DNA of 64,000 bases from Acidimicrobiales bacterium. GTDB taxonomy: Bacteria > Actinomycetota > Acidimicrobiia > Acidimicrobiales > SZUA-35. Location: assembly GCA_028285495.1 (NCBI GenBank), contig JANQPB010000029.1, forward strand, positions 62,001 through 126,000. Direction: 5' to 3'. The notes beneath the pieces were generated by a model, which was not told where the DNA came from, searched no databases, and saw nothing but the letters and a program-made list of their open reading frames with translations. Shown piece by piece: positions 1-8,906 of this stretch. Every line of letters starts with the position of its first letter. Within the stretch, counting starts at the first letter, position 1. Made by a program: the position numbers and the translations under genes.

Positions 1-1
1 C

Positions 2-517
2 GTCTACCTCGAGCTGCCGTTCCCGAAGGTCGACGCCACGGCGTGCGGCGGCGTCAGCACGACCGGCAACTTCCTCAGCGTCGACTTCGAGGGCGGGGCC
101 AGCACGGCCGAGGTCGGTCAGTGGGCGGTCGACGGCTATCCCGAGCCGGTTGCGCTCGACGGCCCGACCACGACCGGCTGCTCCGGCCAGCCCTGCGCCG
201 ATCGGCCCTACGCCATCCCCGCCATCTCCGGCGACCTCGACGAGCTGGTCGACAGCGGCGACTACGTCCCGTGGCCGATCTACGACTACGCCGACAGCGA
301 CGGCGTCCACGTGATCGGGTTCATCCGGGCTCGCCTGTACTGGTATGCGTTCCAGGGGCCGCTCGAGTACTGGACGCTGGCGTTCAAGGTCGAGCCCGGC
401 CTCGTGATCGGCACCTGTTGCGGAGGTCCGGGGCTCGACGCCGGCAACCGGGTCGTCGCCATCTGCGGCGTCGACGGGTGGCGGAGCCCGGAGTGCGGCG
501 GGGGAGGATCCTCGTGA
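2..517 (+). CDS. TadE/TadG-like pilus-assembly protein, 3' fragment
   Basis: The start lies left of the window. The frame is open from base 2 and stops with TGA at 515-517, leaving 171 residues. The visible part is rich in Asp and Gly and holds seven cysteines, which suggests a disulfide-containing exported domain. Near residue 100 it has a short block, DGVHVIGFIRARL, like the beta-strand close to the end of TadG-type proteins. The gene stands 52 bases upstream of cpaB in the same direction, where minor-pilin genes usually lie in Tad operons. The family call rests mainly on this context. A different secreted protein encoded in the pilus operon cannot be excluded. Confidence 0.55.
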   Translation, partial: VYLELPFPKVDATACGGVSTTGNFLSVDFEGGASTAEVGQWAVDGYPEPVALDGPTTTGCSGQPCADRPYAIPAISGDLDELVDSGDYVPWPIYDYADSDGVHVIGFIRARLYWYAFQGPLEYWTLAFKVEPGLVIGTCCGGPGLDAGNRVVAICGVDGWRSPECGGGGSS

Positions 518-569
518 CCGGGCCGATCGGTCGGGTGGCGACGGTCGGAGCGGGTCGGGAGGCACGGCG

Positions 570-1391
570 ATGAACCGGCGGATCGTCGGATTGATCGGGG
601 CGCTGGCCCTGGCCCTCGTCGGGACGGCAGCCCTCGTGTTCTACGTCGGCACGGCCGAGCAGCGAGCCCTGGCCGGTGAGCGGCTGGTCGAGGTCTACGT
701 CGTCGATCAGCCCATTGCGGCCGGCACGGCCGTCGAGCAGATCGGACCGCTCGTCTCGGTCGAGCGGGTCCCGATCAAGGTGGCCGCCGCCGGGGCGGTC
801 CAGGACCTGGCCGTCGTCGCCGGGCTGGTCGTCGCCCTCGATCTCGTGCCCGGTGAGCAGCTGGTGACCTCCCGATTCGTGGCCAGGGCCGCCATGAACG
901 ACCGCCAGATCGGCATCGACGTGCCGGACGAGATGGTCGAGATCACGGTCGAGCTGGCGGCCGAGCGGGCGGTCGGCGGCTTGCTCGAGCCCGGTCAGAC
1001 CGTGTCGGTGCTCGCCTCGTTCGAGCCGTTCAGTCTCAGCCGGACCGTCGTCGACGTGAACGGCGAGGCGGTGCCACTGCCGTCGTCGGTCGGTGAGGAC
1101 GTGCAGGGCACGACCCCCAACTCGACGGATCTGCTGCTGCGCAAAGTCCTGGTCACCGCCATCCAGGAGCCGATCGGCTCGCGCCCGGCCGAGGGCGAAA
1201 GGTTGACGGATGCGCCCGAGGACTCGGTCTTCGTGACGCTGGCGGTCGAGCCGTTCGACGCCGAGCGGCTGGTCTTCACCGCCGAGTTCGGGGAGATCTG
1301 GTTGGCGGCCGAGCGCGAGTCGGTGCCGGAGAGCGACGAGCCGGGCCAGACCCGGGGCAGCGTGCTGATCGATCGGCGGCCACGCCGGTGA
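570..1391 (+). CDS. cpaB: Flp pilus assembly protein CpaB/RcpC
   Basis: 273 residues. An N-terminal membrane anchor (about residues 5-27) is followed by a SAF-like domain (about 35-100: VYVVDQPIAAGTAV, then VPGEQLVTSRFV), as in CpaB/RcpC. In the family this periplasmic or cell-wall-facing protein stabilises the Tad secretion channel. The C-terminal half (about 120-260) is the RcpC-type extension that ends many actinobacterial members. The gene is third-to-last of the assembly module before the ATPases and lies 76 bases upstream of cpaE. ATG at 570 follows a GGGAGGC-type purine stretch. The call is firm at family level, and the exact role in an actinobacterial envelope is inferred. Confidence 0.85.
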   Translation: MNRRIVGLIGALALALVGTAALVFYVGTAEQRALAGERLVEVYVVDQPIAAGTAVEQIGPLVSVERVPIKVAAAGAVQDLAVVAGLVVALDLVPGEQLVTSRFVARAAMNDRQIGIDVPDEMVEITVELAAERAVGGLLEPGQTVSVLASFEPFSLSRTVVDVNGEAVPLPSSVGEDVQGTTPNSTDLLLRKVLVTAIQEPIGSRPAEGERLTDAPEDSVFVTLAVEPFDAERLVFTAEFGEIWLAAERESVPESDEPGQTRGSVLIDRRPRR

Positions 1392-1467
1392 CGGGCGGCG
1401 AGCGGGCGACGGGTGAGCGCATGGCCGACGGTCGGCGACGCCCGGGCCGGAACGAAAGGGCGGAGCG

Positions 1468-2649
1468 ATGAGTGGAATCACGCTGGTGTCGGGCAACCCG
1501 AACCTCGAGGCGGTGTTCGTCGAGGAGTTCGGGCGGTCGACCCCGGTCCGGCGCGTGTGGTCGGACCAGTGGCAGGACCCGGCCGAGGTGGCGATGGACG
1601 CCTGTGCCGCCGACCCGGCGCTGGTGGTGATCGGCGCCGATGCCGGCCAGGAGCTGACGCAGGTGGTGCTTCCCGAGATCGACCGCCTGTTCCCGGCCAC
1701 CACGATCCTGTGCCTCACCCCCCGGGTCGACACCGCCACCTCGATGACCCTGCTCCGTCTCGGGGCCCGCGACGTCGCCTTCGAGGGTGGGACCCGGCGC
1801 GAGTTCCGGGCGTCGGTCGAGCCCGTGCTGCAGCTGGCCCAGTCCCGCCACCAGCGGCGGAGCGACACCCCGGCCGAGATCAGGCGCCGGGTGATCACCG
1901 TCATCAGCCCGAAAGGTGGAAGCGGCAAGACGACGGTGGCGGTCAACCTGGCGGTCGGCCTGGCCCGCCGGGTGCCGAAGAAGGTCGTGTTGCTCGATCT
2001 CGACGTCCAGTTCGGCAACTGCATCGGCTCGCTCGGGCTTCGCCCCGACTACTCCCTGATCGAGGCCGTCGACGCCGCCAACAACGAGCGCAGCGCGCTC
2101 AAGGTCTTCGTGTCGTCCCATCCGTCCGGGTTGGCGGTGCTGCCGCCCCCGCCCGACCTGGTCACCGCCGACGACATCGAGCAGGACCAGCTCAAGCGGG
2201 CGGTGGCCGCCTTCGCCGAGGAGTTCCCCCTCGTCGTGGTCGACACCGCCTCCGGCGTCGACCGGTTCTCGGTCGCGGCGATGGAGCAGTCGACCGACCT
2301 GCTGGTCATCTCGACGACCGACGTCCCCTCGATCCGGGCCGTTCGCCGCCAGCTCGACGTCCTCGACGAGGTCGGGTACGTGTCCCAGCGCCGGACGTTC
2401 GTGCTCAACCGGGCCAACGCCCGGGTCGGGCTGACCGTGGCCGAGATCGAGGCTGCGGTCGGCCTCCCGGCCAGCTTCCAGATCCCGAGCACCCGGCTCA
2501 TCCCGGTCTCGACCAACGAGGGCATCCCGGCCATCGAGCGCGGCGGGGGCGGGAACCTGGCCGAGCGGTTCGAGCGCATCGCCGAGTTCTACGCCCCGAC
2601 GCCCGACCGCGACCGCGAGAAGCGCTTCCGCTGGAGGGGTCGTCGGTGA
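1468..2649 (+). CDS. cpaE: Pilus assembly ATPase CpaE/TadZ (MinD/ParA family)
   Basis: 393 residues. The N-terminal 130 residues look like a degenerate receiver domain (alternating hydrophobic strands, ALVVIGADAG). Next comes a MinD/ParA-type ATPase with a deviant Walker A, SPKGGSGKTT, near residues 148-157, and VVVDTASG as the switch/Walker B strand. In Tad systems CpaE/TadZ localises the pilus machine at a pole or focus. The ATG is preceded by a purine-rich site (AAAGGGCGG), and the stop overlaps the GTG of cpaF (GTGA), so the two are probably translationally coupled. Length and order match typical Tad loci. Confidence 0.9.
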   Translation: MSGITLVSGNPNLEAVFVEEFGRSTPVRRVWSDQWQDPAEVAMDACAADPALVVIGADAGQELTQVVLPEIDRLFPATTILCLTPRVDTATSMTLLRLGARDVAFEGGTRREFRASVEPVLQLAQSRHQRRSDTPAEIRRRVITVISPKGGSGKTTVAVNLAVGLARRVPKKVVLLDLDVQFGNCIGSLGLRPDYSLIEAVDAANNERSALKVFVSSHPSGLAVLPPPPDLVTADDIEQDQLKRAVAAFAEEFPLVVVDTASGVDRFSVAAMEQSTDLLVISTTDVPSIRAVRRQLDVLDEVGYVSQRRTFVLNRANARVGLTVAEIEAAVGLPASFQIPSTRLIPVSTNEGIPAIERGGGGNLAERFERIAEFYAPTPDRDREKRFRWRGRR

Positions 2650-4028
2650 ACCTGGCCCAGCTGCTGCGGGAGTCGTCGGCCCGGCGCCAGACCGGCCCCG
2701 GGCTGGTCGTCGACCAGCCGGTCGAGGACGCCCGGGCCTCGGACCCGCTGTTTCGTCTGCGGACCCGGGCCCAGAAGGCGCTGTTCGAGCGGCTCGGCAA
2801 CCGCCTCTTCGATCCGGAGCTCCGGGAGGACCAGGTCAACGCGCTGGTCGTCCGCGAGCTCGACGAGATCCTGGCGACCGAGGCCACCCAGCTCGCACCA
2901 GACGAGCGGCGCCACCTGGTCGACGCCATCGGGGCCGACATCCTCGGGCTCGGGCCGATCGAGCCGTTCCTGGCCGACTCGACCGTCACCGAGGTGATGG
3001 CCAATGCCGACGACGCCATCTTCATCGAGCGCGACGGCCGGCTCCACCTGACCGACGCCCGCTTCGTGTCGGCCCAGCACCTGCGCCAGGTCATCGAGCG
3101 GATCGTGGCCGCCGTCGGCCGTCGCATCGACGAGTCGTCGCCCCTGGTCGACGCCCGCCTGCCTGACGGCAGCCGGGTCAACGCCGTCATCCCGCCATTG
3201 GCCGTCGACGGTCCGATGCTGACGATCCGGAAGTTCGCCGAGACCGGGTTGAGCACGGCCGACCTGGTCAGGAGCGGGTCGCTGACGCCGGCCGCCGTCG
3301 AGTTCCTCGAGCGCTGCGTCCGCGGCCGGCGCAACATCCTGATCAGCGGCGGCACCGGTTCGGGCAAGACGACCCTCCTCAACGTGGTCTCCTCGTTCAT
3401 CCCCGAGGGCGAGCGCATCGTCACCATCGAGGACTCGGTCGAGCTGCGGCTCCGCCAGCGCCACGTCATCCGCCTGGAGGCCCGCCCACCGAACGTCGAG
3501 GGCCGAGGCCAGATCTCGATCCGCGATCTCGTCCGCAACTCGCTGCGGATGCGGCCCGACCGGATCGTGGTCGGCGAGGTCCGCGGTGGCGAGGCCATCG
3601 ACATGCTGCAGGCGATGAACACGGGTCACGAGGGCTCGTTGTCGACCCTGCACGCCAACACACCGGCCGACGCCGTCTCCCGCCTGGAGACCATGGTGCT
3701 GATGGCCGGGCTCGACCTGCCGGCCCGGTCGATCCGGGAGCAGGTGGCCTCCGCCCTCGACCTGGTGGTGCACCTCAATCGGATGCCGGACGGGGGCCGC
3801 CGGGTCACCGAGATCGCCGAGGTCGCAGGGATGGACGGTGAGTCGGTCGCCCTCCAGACGCTGTTCGCGGTGGACCACCGGGCCGACCCGACCGGGCTGT
3901 TGCGCCGAACCGGGGCCCGCCCTCGGTTCGCAGCGGACCTGGATCGGCTGGCCGACCCCCTGGCCAGGGCGTTCCCCGAGTGGCCGGGCGAGCCGGGTGG
4001 CGGCGCAGCCGGGGACGGGGCGTTGTGA
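2646..4028 (+). CDS. cpaF: Secretion/pilus ATPase CpaF/TadA
   Basis: 460 residues from the GTG that overlaps the cpaE stop. It is the hexameric motor ATPase that powers Tad pilus extension. Visible features are an N-terminal helical domain, the phrase GLGPIEPFLAD typical of CpaF, a Walker A GGTGSGKTT near residue 235, the Walker B region MRPDRIVVGEVRG, and the His-box phrase GSLSTLHANTPADA. The frame also runs open far upstream through cpaE, but composition and the overlapping GTG place the start here. The stop overlaps the GTG of the next gene. All catalytic motifs are intact. Confidence 0.93.
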   Translation: MNLAQLLRESSARRQTGPGLVVDQPVEDARASDPLFRLRTRAQKALFERLGNRLFDPELREDQVNALVVRELDEILATEATQLAPDERRHLVDAIGADILGLGPIEPFLADSTVTEVMANADDAIFIERDGRLHLTDARFVSAQHLRQVIERIVAAVGRRIDESSPLVDARLPDGSRVNAVIPPLAVDGPMLTIRKFAETGLSTADLVRSGSLTPAAVEFLERCVRGRRNILISGGTGSGKTTLLNVVSSFIPEGERIVTIEDSVELRLRQRHVIRLEARPPNVEGRGQISIRDLVRNSLRMRPDRIVVGEVRGGEAIDMLQAMNTGHEGSLSTLHANTPADAVSRLETMVLMAGLDLPARSIREQVASALDLVVHLNRMPDGGRRVTEIAEVAGMDGESVALQTLFAVDHRADPTGLLRRTGARPRFAADLDRLADPLARAFPEWPGEPGGGAAGDGAL

Positions 4029-6274
4029 GCCGTCGCCCCGCCGGATGCCGGCCGATCGTGGCGGGGCGGTCCGCCGCAGCCCGATCCGCGGCGACGCTGG
4101 CGGTGACCGTCGCCATGGCGGTCGCCATCGCCGGCGCCGTCGTCGTCCGGTCGACCGGGGCGGCCGCCCAGCCAGCGGACCCGCCCGAGACGGTGGACCC
4201 GCCCGTCGAGGGTGCGGCCCCGACCGACGATCCGAGCCAGGCGCCCGAGCCGGAGGGCCCCGTGGAGCCGGACGGCACCGGCGGGTCGGACGCGCCGGTC
4301 GAGTCGCCGGCGTCCGCCGATCCGACCAGGCCGGCCGAGCTCGGTGGGACCGCCGGACCCACCGACCTCGCAGCGGCGGCCGAGCCCGCCGACCCGGTCG
4401 CCGACGCCCGGGCCAGGTTGGCCGGGCTCATCCAGATCCTGGCCGTCGAGGCCGAACCGGGCGCCGACCCCGAGGTCGATCGTGGCGTCGTGCTCGAGGT
4501 GGCGGTTCCGGAGGCGATCGGCCTCCTCGGTCCCGAGACGACCGACTTCGCCGTGGCCGACGGCGGTCAGCTGGTCGGGGTCTCGGTCGAGGCGGTCGAC
4601 GACCCGACCGAGGCCGTCGTCGTGCTCGACACGTCCGGCAGCATGGCCGGTGAGCCGCTCGCCGCCGCTCGTCTCGCAGCCGCCCGCTTCGTCGACGGCC
4701 TCCCCGACGACACCAGCGTCGGCCTGGTCAGCTTCGGTGAGACGGTGACCGTGCACCGGGAGCCGACCACCGACCGCGATGCGCTCCTGAGCGACCTGGC
4801 CGCCATCGACCGGGCCGGCGGCGAGACCGCCCTGTGGGACGCACTGACCGCCGCCGCCGGCCTGCTCGACGACGACGGCGACGCCGGCCCGACGTCGGTC
4901 ATCGTCCTGTCTGACGGTGGTGACACCGCCAGCAGCGGCACCAAGGCCGACGCCGTCGCCGCCCTGCTGGACGTGGCGGCCCTGCTCTACGCCGTCGCCA
5001 TCGAGACCCCGGAGGAGGACCAGGCCGCCCTCGAGGCGACGGCGATCGACGTCGGCGGCCAGTTCCTGGCCACCGAGGAGCTCGACCAGCTCGGCGACCT
5101 GTACGCCGACATCGCCGGGCGCCTGGCCAACCGCTACCGCCTCCGGTTCGATCTGGGCGGCGACGGTGCCCGCAGCGTCGTTGTCTCGGTCGCGGTCGAC
5201 GGCGCGGTCGCGACCGCCAGGGTCGTCATCGACGGACCGAGCGCAAGCGCCTCCGGGGGCGACGACGTCGACGGCATCGGCCCCGGTGCCGGCGCATCCG
5301 CGATCGACGCCCGGCCGCCGTCGGTCGTGATCGCCTCGACCGGCTTCTGGGCCGACGCCCGCCTCCTCCCGATCGGGCTCGGCACCGTCTTCGCCTCCCT
5401 CTTCCTCGTCGGGCTGCTGGCCGCCCGCCCGGCGGCGCGGATCCGGCTGGAGGCGGCATCGAGCGCCGATCGCCTGGCCGGCGTCCACACCCGCCTCGGC
5501 AACGCCGTCGATCGCCTGGTCAGCCGCCACGCCTTCGGCCGGCGGCTCGATCTCCAGCTCGACGCAGCCAACATCAGCCTCCGGGCCGGGGAGTTCGTCA
5601 TCGGCTGGGTTGCGGTTGCGGTCCCCCTCGGCCTCGTGCTGGCCGCGACCGGACGGCCCCTGGTCGGGCTCCTCCTGGTGCTCGTGCTCGTGGCCGCAAC
5701 CGGTGGCACGCTCCGGGTCCGGGCCGAGCGCCGGCGGACCCGGTTCGCCGACCAGCTCACCGACACCCTGGCCATCCTGGCCTCGAGCCTCCGGGCCGGG
5801 CAGAGCCTGCCCCGCTCGGTCGAGCTGGTGGCGACCGAGTCGCCGGCCCCGACCGGCCCCGAGTTCCACCGGATCGCCTTCGAGGTGCGGGTCGGGCGGG
5901 ACCTGACCGAGTCGATGCGCAACGCCGCCGACCGGCTCCAGAGCCCCGACCTGGCCTGGCTGGCCCAGGCCGTCGACATCAACCGGGAGCTCGGCGGCGA
6001 CCTGACCCAGATCCTCGACAACGTGGCCGGCACGATCCGCGAGCGGCGGACGGTGGCCCGCCAGATCGAGGCCCTCTCGGCCGAGGGCAGGGCAACCGGC
6101 TGGATGCTCGAGGGCATGCCGGTCGTCCTCTTCTTCTTCTCCTGGTGGCGGACGCCCGAGCACATCGACCGCCTGCTCAACGAGACCGCCGGCCGGATCC
6201 TGCTCGGGATCGCGCTGTCCGGCATGGTCATCGGCCATCTCTGGATCCGCCGGCTGGTCCGGCTCCGCTACTGA
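4025..6274 (+). CDS. VWA-domain / TadB (T2SS F) fusion protein
   Basis: 749 residues from a GTG overlapping the cpaF stop. In order: a signal-anchor (about residues 18-42), a Pro/Glu/Asp-rich linker to about 110, a von Willebrand A domain with an intact MIDAS motif DTSGS near residue 202 and a later TSVIVLSDGGDT strand, a second membrane segment near 440-460, then the type II secretion F domain of TadB (about 570-690, LAILASSLRAGQSLPRSVEL) and C-terminal membrane helices. TadB is the inner-membrane platform of the pilus, and an exposed VWA domain suggests binding to an extracellular ligand or another pilus component. The fusion has no internal stop or frameshift. Function of the VWA part is inferred. 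Confidence 0.85.
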   Translation: MSRRPAGCRPIVAGRSAAARSAATLAVTVAMAVAIAGAVVVRSTGAAAQPADPPETVDPPVEGAAPTDDPSQAPEPEGPVEPDGTGGSDAPVESPASADPTRPAELGGTAGPTDLAAAAEPADPVADARARLAGLIQILAVEAEPGADPEVDRGVVLEVAVPEAIGLLGPETTDFAVADGGQLVGVSVEAVDDPTEAVVVLDTSGSMAGEPLAAARLAAARFVDGLPDDTSVGLVSFGETVTVHREPTTDRDALLSDLAAIDRAGGETALWDALTAAAGLLDDDGDAGPTSVIVLSDGGDTASSGTKADAVAALLDVAALLYAVAIETPEEDQAALEATAIDVGGQFLATEELDQLGDLYADIAGRLANRYRLRFDLGGDGARSVVVSVAVDGAVATARVVIDGPSASASGGDDVDGIGPGAGASAIDARPPSVVIASTGFWADARLLPIGLGTVFASLFLVGLLAARPAARIRLEAASSADRLAGVHTRLGNAVDRLVSRHAFGRRLDLQLDAANISLRAGEFVIGWVAVAVPLGLVLAATGRPLVGLLLVLVLVAATGGTLRVRAERRRTRFADQLTDTLAILASSLRAGQSLPRSVELVATESPAPTGPEFHRIAFEVRVGRDLTESMRNAADRLQSPDLAWLAQAVDINRELGGDLTQILDNVAGTIRERRTVARQIEALSAEGRATGWMLEGMPVVLFFFSWWRTPEHIDRLLNETAGRILLGIALSGMVIGHLWIRRLVRLRY

Positions 6275-6300
6275 CCCCGCAACCCGGCAAGGAGGACCCC

Positions 6301-7203
6301 GTGCCCATCGTCGTCTGGCTGGCCTCGGCCATGATCGCGGCGTCCATCCCGCTGGGCTGGTGGTCGATCATGAGCGACCGGGCGGCCAGCAGCCGGGCCG
6401 GGCGCAACCTCCTCGGCGATGGGCCGACGCTCCGCCACACCCTCCTGGAGCGGTCGCTGGCCGAGCGGATGGTGCTACCGGTGGCCCGGCGGGTCGGGAC
6501 CGTTCTCGTCCGGTTCACCCCGATCGGCTGGGTCGAGGGCCGGAACCGGGCCCTGGCCCGGGGCGGGCTGTCGGGGCGCATCACGGCCGAGCAGGTGCTC
6601 GGGGCCAAGCTGCTCCTGCCGCTCGTCGCCGCCGTCGTCCTGTCCCTGCAACTCATCGGCGACACCCAGCCCAGGGCCATGGCCCTGATGGCCGCCTGCG
6701 TGCTCGCCGCCTTCTTCCTGCCGGACCTCGCCATCCGGGCCATCGCCGATCGCCGGGCCGAGGCCATGGTCGTCGCCCTGCCCGACATGCTCGACCAGAT
6801 CACGATCTCGGTCGAGGCCGGGCTCGGCTTCGAGGCAGCCCTGGCCAGGACGGCCGAGGGCCAGGACGACCCGCTGGCCCAGGAGCTGCTGCGGATGCTG
6901 CAGGACGTCCGCCTCGGCGCATCCCGGGCCGACGCCCTGACCGCACTGGCTGAGCGCTCCCAGGTCGACGACGTTCGCACGGTCGTCCTCTCGCTCCGCC
7001 AGTCGGATGCGCTCGGCGTCCCGCTGGCCAGGACCCTGCGGACGGTGGCCAACGAGATGCGTGAGAAGCGGCGCTTCCGGGCCGAGGAGCGGGCCCACCG
7101 CCTGCCGACGGTCATGATCTTCCCGCTCGGCCTGTGCATCCTCCCCGCCCTGTTCATCGTCATCCTCGGACCGGCGATGCTCTCGGGCTTCAGCTTCGGC
7201 TAG
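6301..7203 (+). CDS. tadC: Tad pilus platform protein TadC (T2SS F family)
   Basis: 300 residues from GTG at 6301, 26 bases after the previous gene, with AAGGAGG just upstream as ribosome site. It has an N-terminal membrane helix, two further helices near residues 100-145 (LLLPLVAAVVLSL), the T2SSF domain (VVALPDMLDQITISVEAGLGFEAAL) and a C-terminal hydrophobic hairpin (FPLGLCILPALFIVILG). It partners with TadB as the inner-membrane platform for the CpaF motor. It is the last gene of the Tad operon, and a long inverted repeat follows the stop. Confidence 0.88.
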   Translation: MPIVVWLASAMIAASIPLGWWSIMSDRAASSRAGRNLLGDGPTLRHTLLERSLAERMVLPVARRVGTVLVRFTPIGWVEGRNRALARGGLSGRITAEQVLGAKLLLPLVAAVVLSLQLIGDTQPRAMALMAACVLAAFFLPDLAIRAIADRRAEAMVVALPDMLDQITISVEAGLGFEAALARTAEGQDDPLAQELLRMLQDVRLGASRADALTALAERSQVDDVRTVVLSLRQSDALGVPLARTLRTVANEMREKRRFRAEERAHRLPTVMIFPLGLCILPALFIVILGPAMLSGFSFG

Positions 7204-7254
7204 CAGGGTGCCGGAGATCGCCGAGAGCCCGTCGCATGGTCTTCAGCACCCTGC
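7203..7254 (+). terminator. Inverted repeat after the Tad operon
   Basis: GCAGGGTGC at 7203-7211 is the perfect reverse complement of GCACCCTGC at 7246-7254, with 34 bases between the 9-base arms. It starts on the last base of the tadC stop codon. There is no T tract. It could be an intrinsic or Rho-assisted terminator, or simply stabilise the mRNA 3' end. Confidence 0.4.
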
Positions 7255-7347
7255 GAGGGAGATCGGCGGCTCGGCGAGCCCGACCGCCGCGGCGGCGACC
7301 CCACCCGGCTCGGTCGGCCCGGTCGGGGTGGAAGTATCGTGCAGACC

Positions 7348-8880
7348 ATGCCGTGGATCCTGCTGTTGGTGATCGTGCTCGCGATCCTGGTCGTCCTAGC
7401 CGTGATCGACGTGGTCCAGACCCGCCACGCCATCCGGCGCAACTTCCCGCTCATCGGTCGGCTCCGCTACCTGCTGGAGAAGCTCGGGCCGGAGCTGCGG
7501 CAGTACATCGTCACCGACAACGACGAGGAGCGGCCGTTCAGCCGGGACCAGCGGCGGTGGGTCTACTCGACGGCCAAGCAGGAGAACAAGTACTTCGGCT
7601 TCGGCACCGACAACAAGTTCCAGGCCCCGTCCTACCCGCTCATCCGCCACGCCCCGTTCCCGTACCGGCCGCCGAACCCCGAGCCGTCGACGTACCTGCC
7701 GTCGGCCAAGGTGCTGGGGGAGTGGCGGGCCCGCGACCGGGCGTTCCGTCCCGAGTCGCTCGTCGGGATCTCGGCCATGAGCTTCGGCTCGCTGTCGGGC
7801 CCGGCGATCGAGGCCATCAACCGGGGCTCGCGGGAGGCCGGCTGCCTGCACAACACCGGCGAGGGCGGGGTCAGCAACCACCACCGCCACGGTGCCGAGC
7901 TCGTCTACCAGCTCGGCACCGGCTACTTCGGGGCCCGCACGCCCGACGGCCGCTTCGACCTCGACGCCTGCGTGGCCCAGGTCGAGCGGTCGCCGATCCG
8001 GGCCATCGAGATCAAGCTCAGCCAGGGGGCCAAGCCGGGACTCGGCGGCGTGCTGCCGGCGGCCAAGGTCACCGCCGAGATCGCCGAGGCCCGCGGGGTG
8101 CCGGTCGGCATCACCGTGGCCAGTCCGGCCAACCACGCCGAGTTCTCGTCGGTGCCGGAGCTGATCGAGTTCGTCGAGCGGGTGGCCGATGCCTGCGGGG
8201 TGCCGGTCGGCATCAAGTCGGCGGTCGGGCAGCAGGCGTTCTGGATCGAGCTGGCCGACGAGATGCGACGAACCGGTCGGGGTCCCGATTTCATCACGAT
8301 CGACGGCGGCGAGGGCGGGACGGGGGCGGCGCCGCTGGTGTTCAGCGACCACGTCGCCCTGCCCTTCCGTCAGGGCTTCACCGAGGTCTACCGGGCGTTC
8401 GCCGAGCGCTCGATGCACGAGCGGGTCACGTGGATCGGGGCCGGCAAGCTCGGGTTCCCCGGCGAGGCGCTGGTGGCGATGGCCCTCGGGGTCGACGTGT
8501 TGAACGTCGGCCGGGAGGCGATGCTGGCCATCGGCTGCATCCAGGCCCAGGAGTGCCACACCGGCCACTGCCCGACCGGCGTCGCCACCCACTCCCGGTG
8601 GCTGACCCGCGGCCTCGACCCGACCGACAAGGCGGCCAGACTGGCCAACTACGTCATGAACCTCCGCCACGAGCTGTTGCAGCTGGCCAACGCCTGCGGG
8701 GTCGCCCACCCGGCGATGGTGTCGCCGGCCGTGATCGATCTGCTGGTCGAGGGCGAGCGCACGGTGACGCTGCTCGACCACTACGGCTACCGGCCCGACT
8801 GGCGCACGATGGATCCCGAGCGGTGCCGGGAGATCGAGAAGCTGCTCGCCGACCCGCCGATCGGCGCCACCGCCGGCTGA
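7348..8880 (+). CDS. FMN-binding glutamate synthase family protein
   Basis: 510 residues from ATG 7348. A GTG nine bases earlier is also possible, but TATCGT at 7335-7340 ends exactly 7 bases before the ATG, the leaderless pattern seen widely in this window. The protein has an N-terminal membrane helix (about residues 2-24) and then the central and FMN-binding domains of glutamate synthase, including IDGGEGGTGAAPL. The cluster motif C-x5-C-x4-C (GCIQAQECHTGHCPTG) binds a 3Fe-4S centre in GltB. It lacks the amidotransferase and the C-terminal GXGXG domains, so it is the stand-alone GltB2-like type whose electron partner and substrate are not established. Confidence 0.85.
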   Translation: MPWILLLVIVLAILVVLAVIDVVQTRHAIRRNFPLIGRLRYLLEKLGPELRQYIVTDNDEERPFSRDQRRWVYSTAKQENKYFGFGTDNKFQAPSYPLIRHAPFPYRPPNPEPSTYLPSAKVLGEWRARDRAFRPESLVGISAMSFGSLSGPAIEAINRGSREAGCLHNTGEGGVSNHHRHGAELVYQLGTGYFGARTPDGRFDLDACVAQVERSPIRAIEIKLSQGAKPGLGGVLPAAKVTAEIAEARGVPVGITVASPANHAEFSSVPELIEFVERVADACGVPVGIKSAVGQQAFWIELADEMRRTGRGPDFITIDGGEGGTGAAPLVFSDHVALPFRQGFTEVYRAFAERSMHERVTWIGAGKLGFPGEALVAMALGVDVLNVGREAMLAIGCIQAQECHTGHCPTGVATHSRWLTRGLDPTDKAARLANYVMNLRHELLQLANACGVAHPAMVSPAVIDLLVEGERTVTLLDHYGYRPDWRTMDPERCREIEKLLADPPIGATAG

Positions 8881-8906
8881 CCGCCGGGCGCTCGTCGACC
8901 GCGGTT

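Noticed and set aside
3626..6238. An 870-codon open frame on the minus strand.
   Set aside because: Antisense to the cpaF end and the VWA-TadB gene; composition (Gly/Asp/Arg/His/Gln) is that of a GC-driven shadow.
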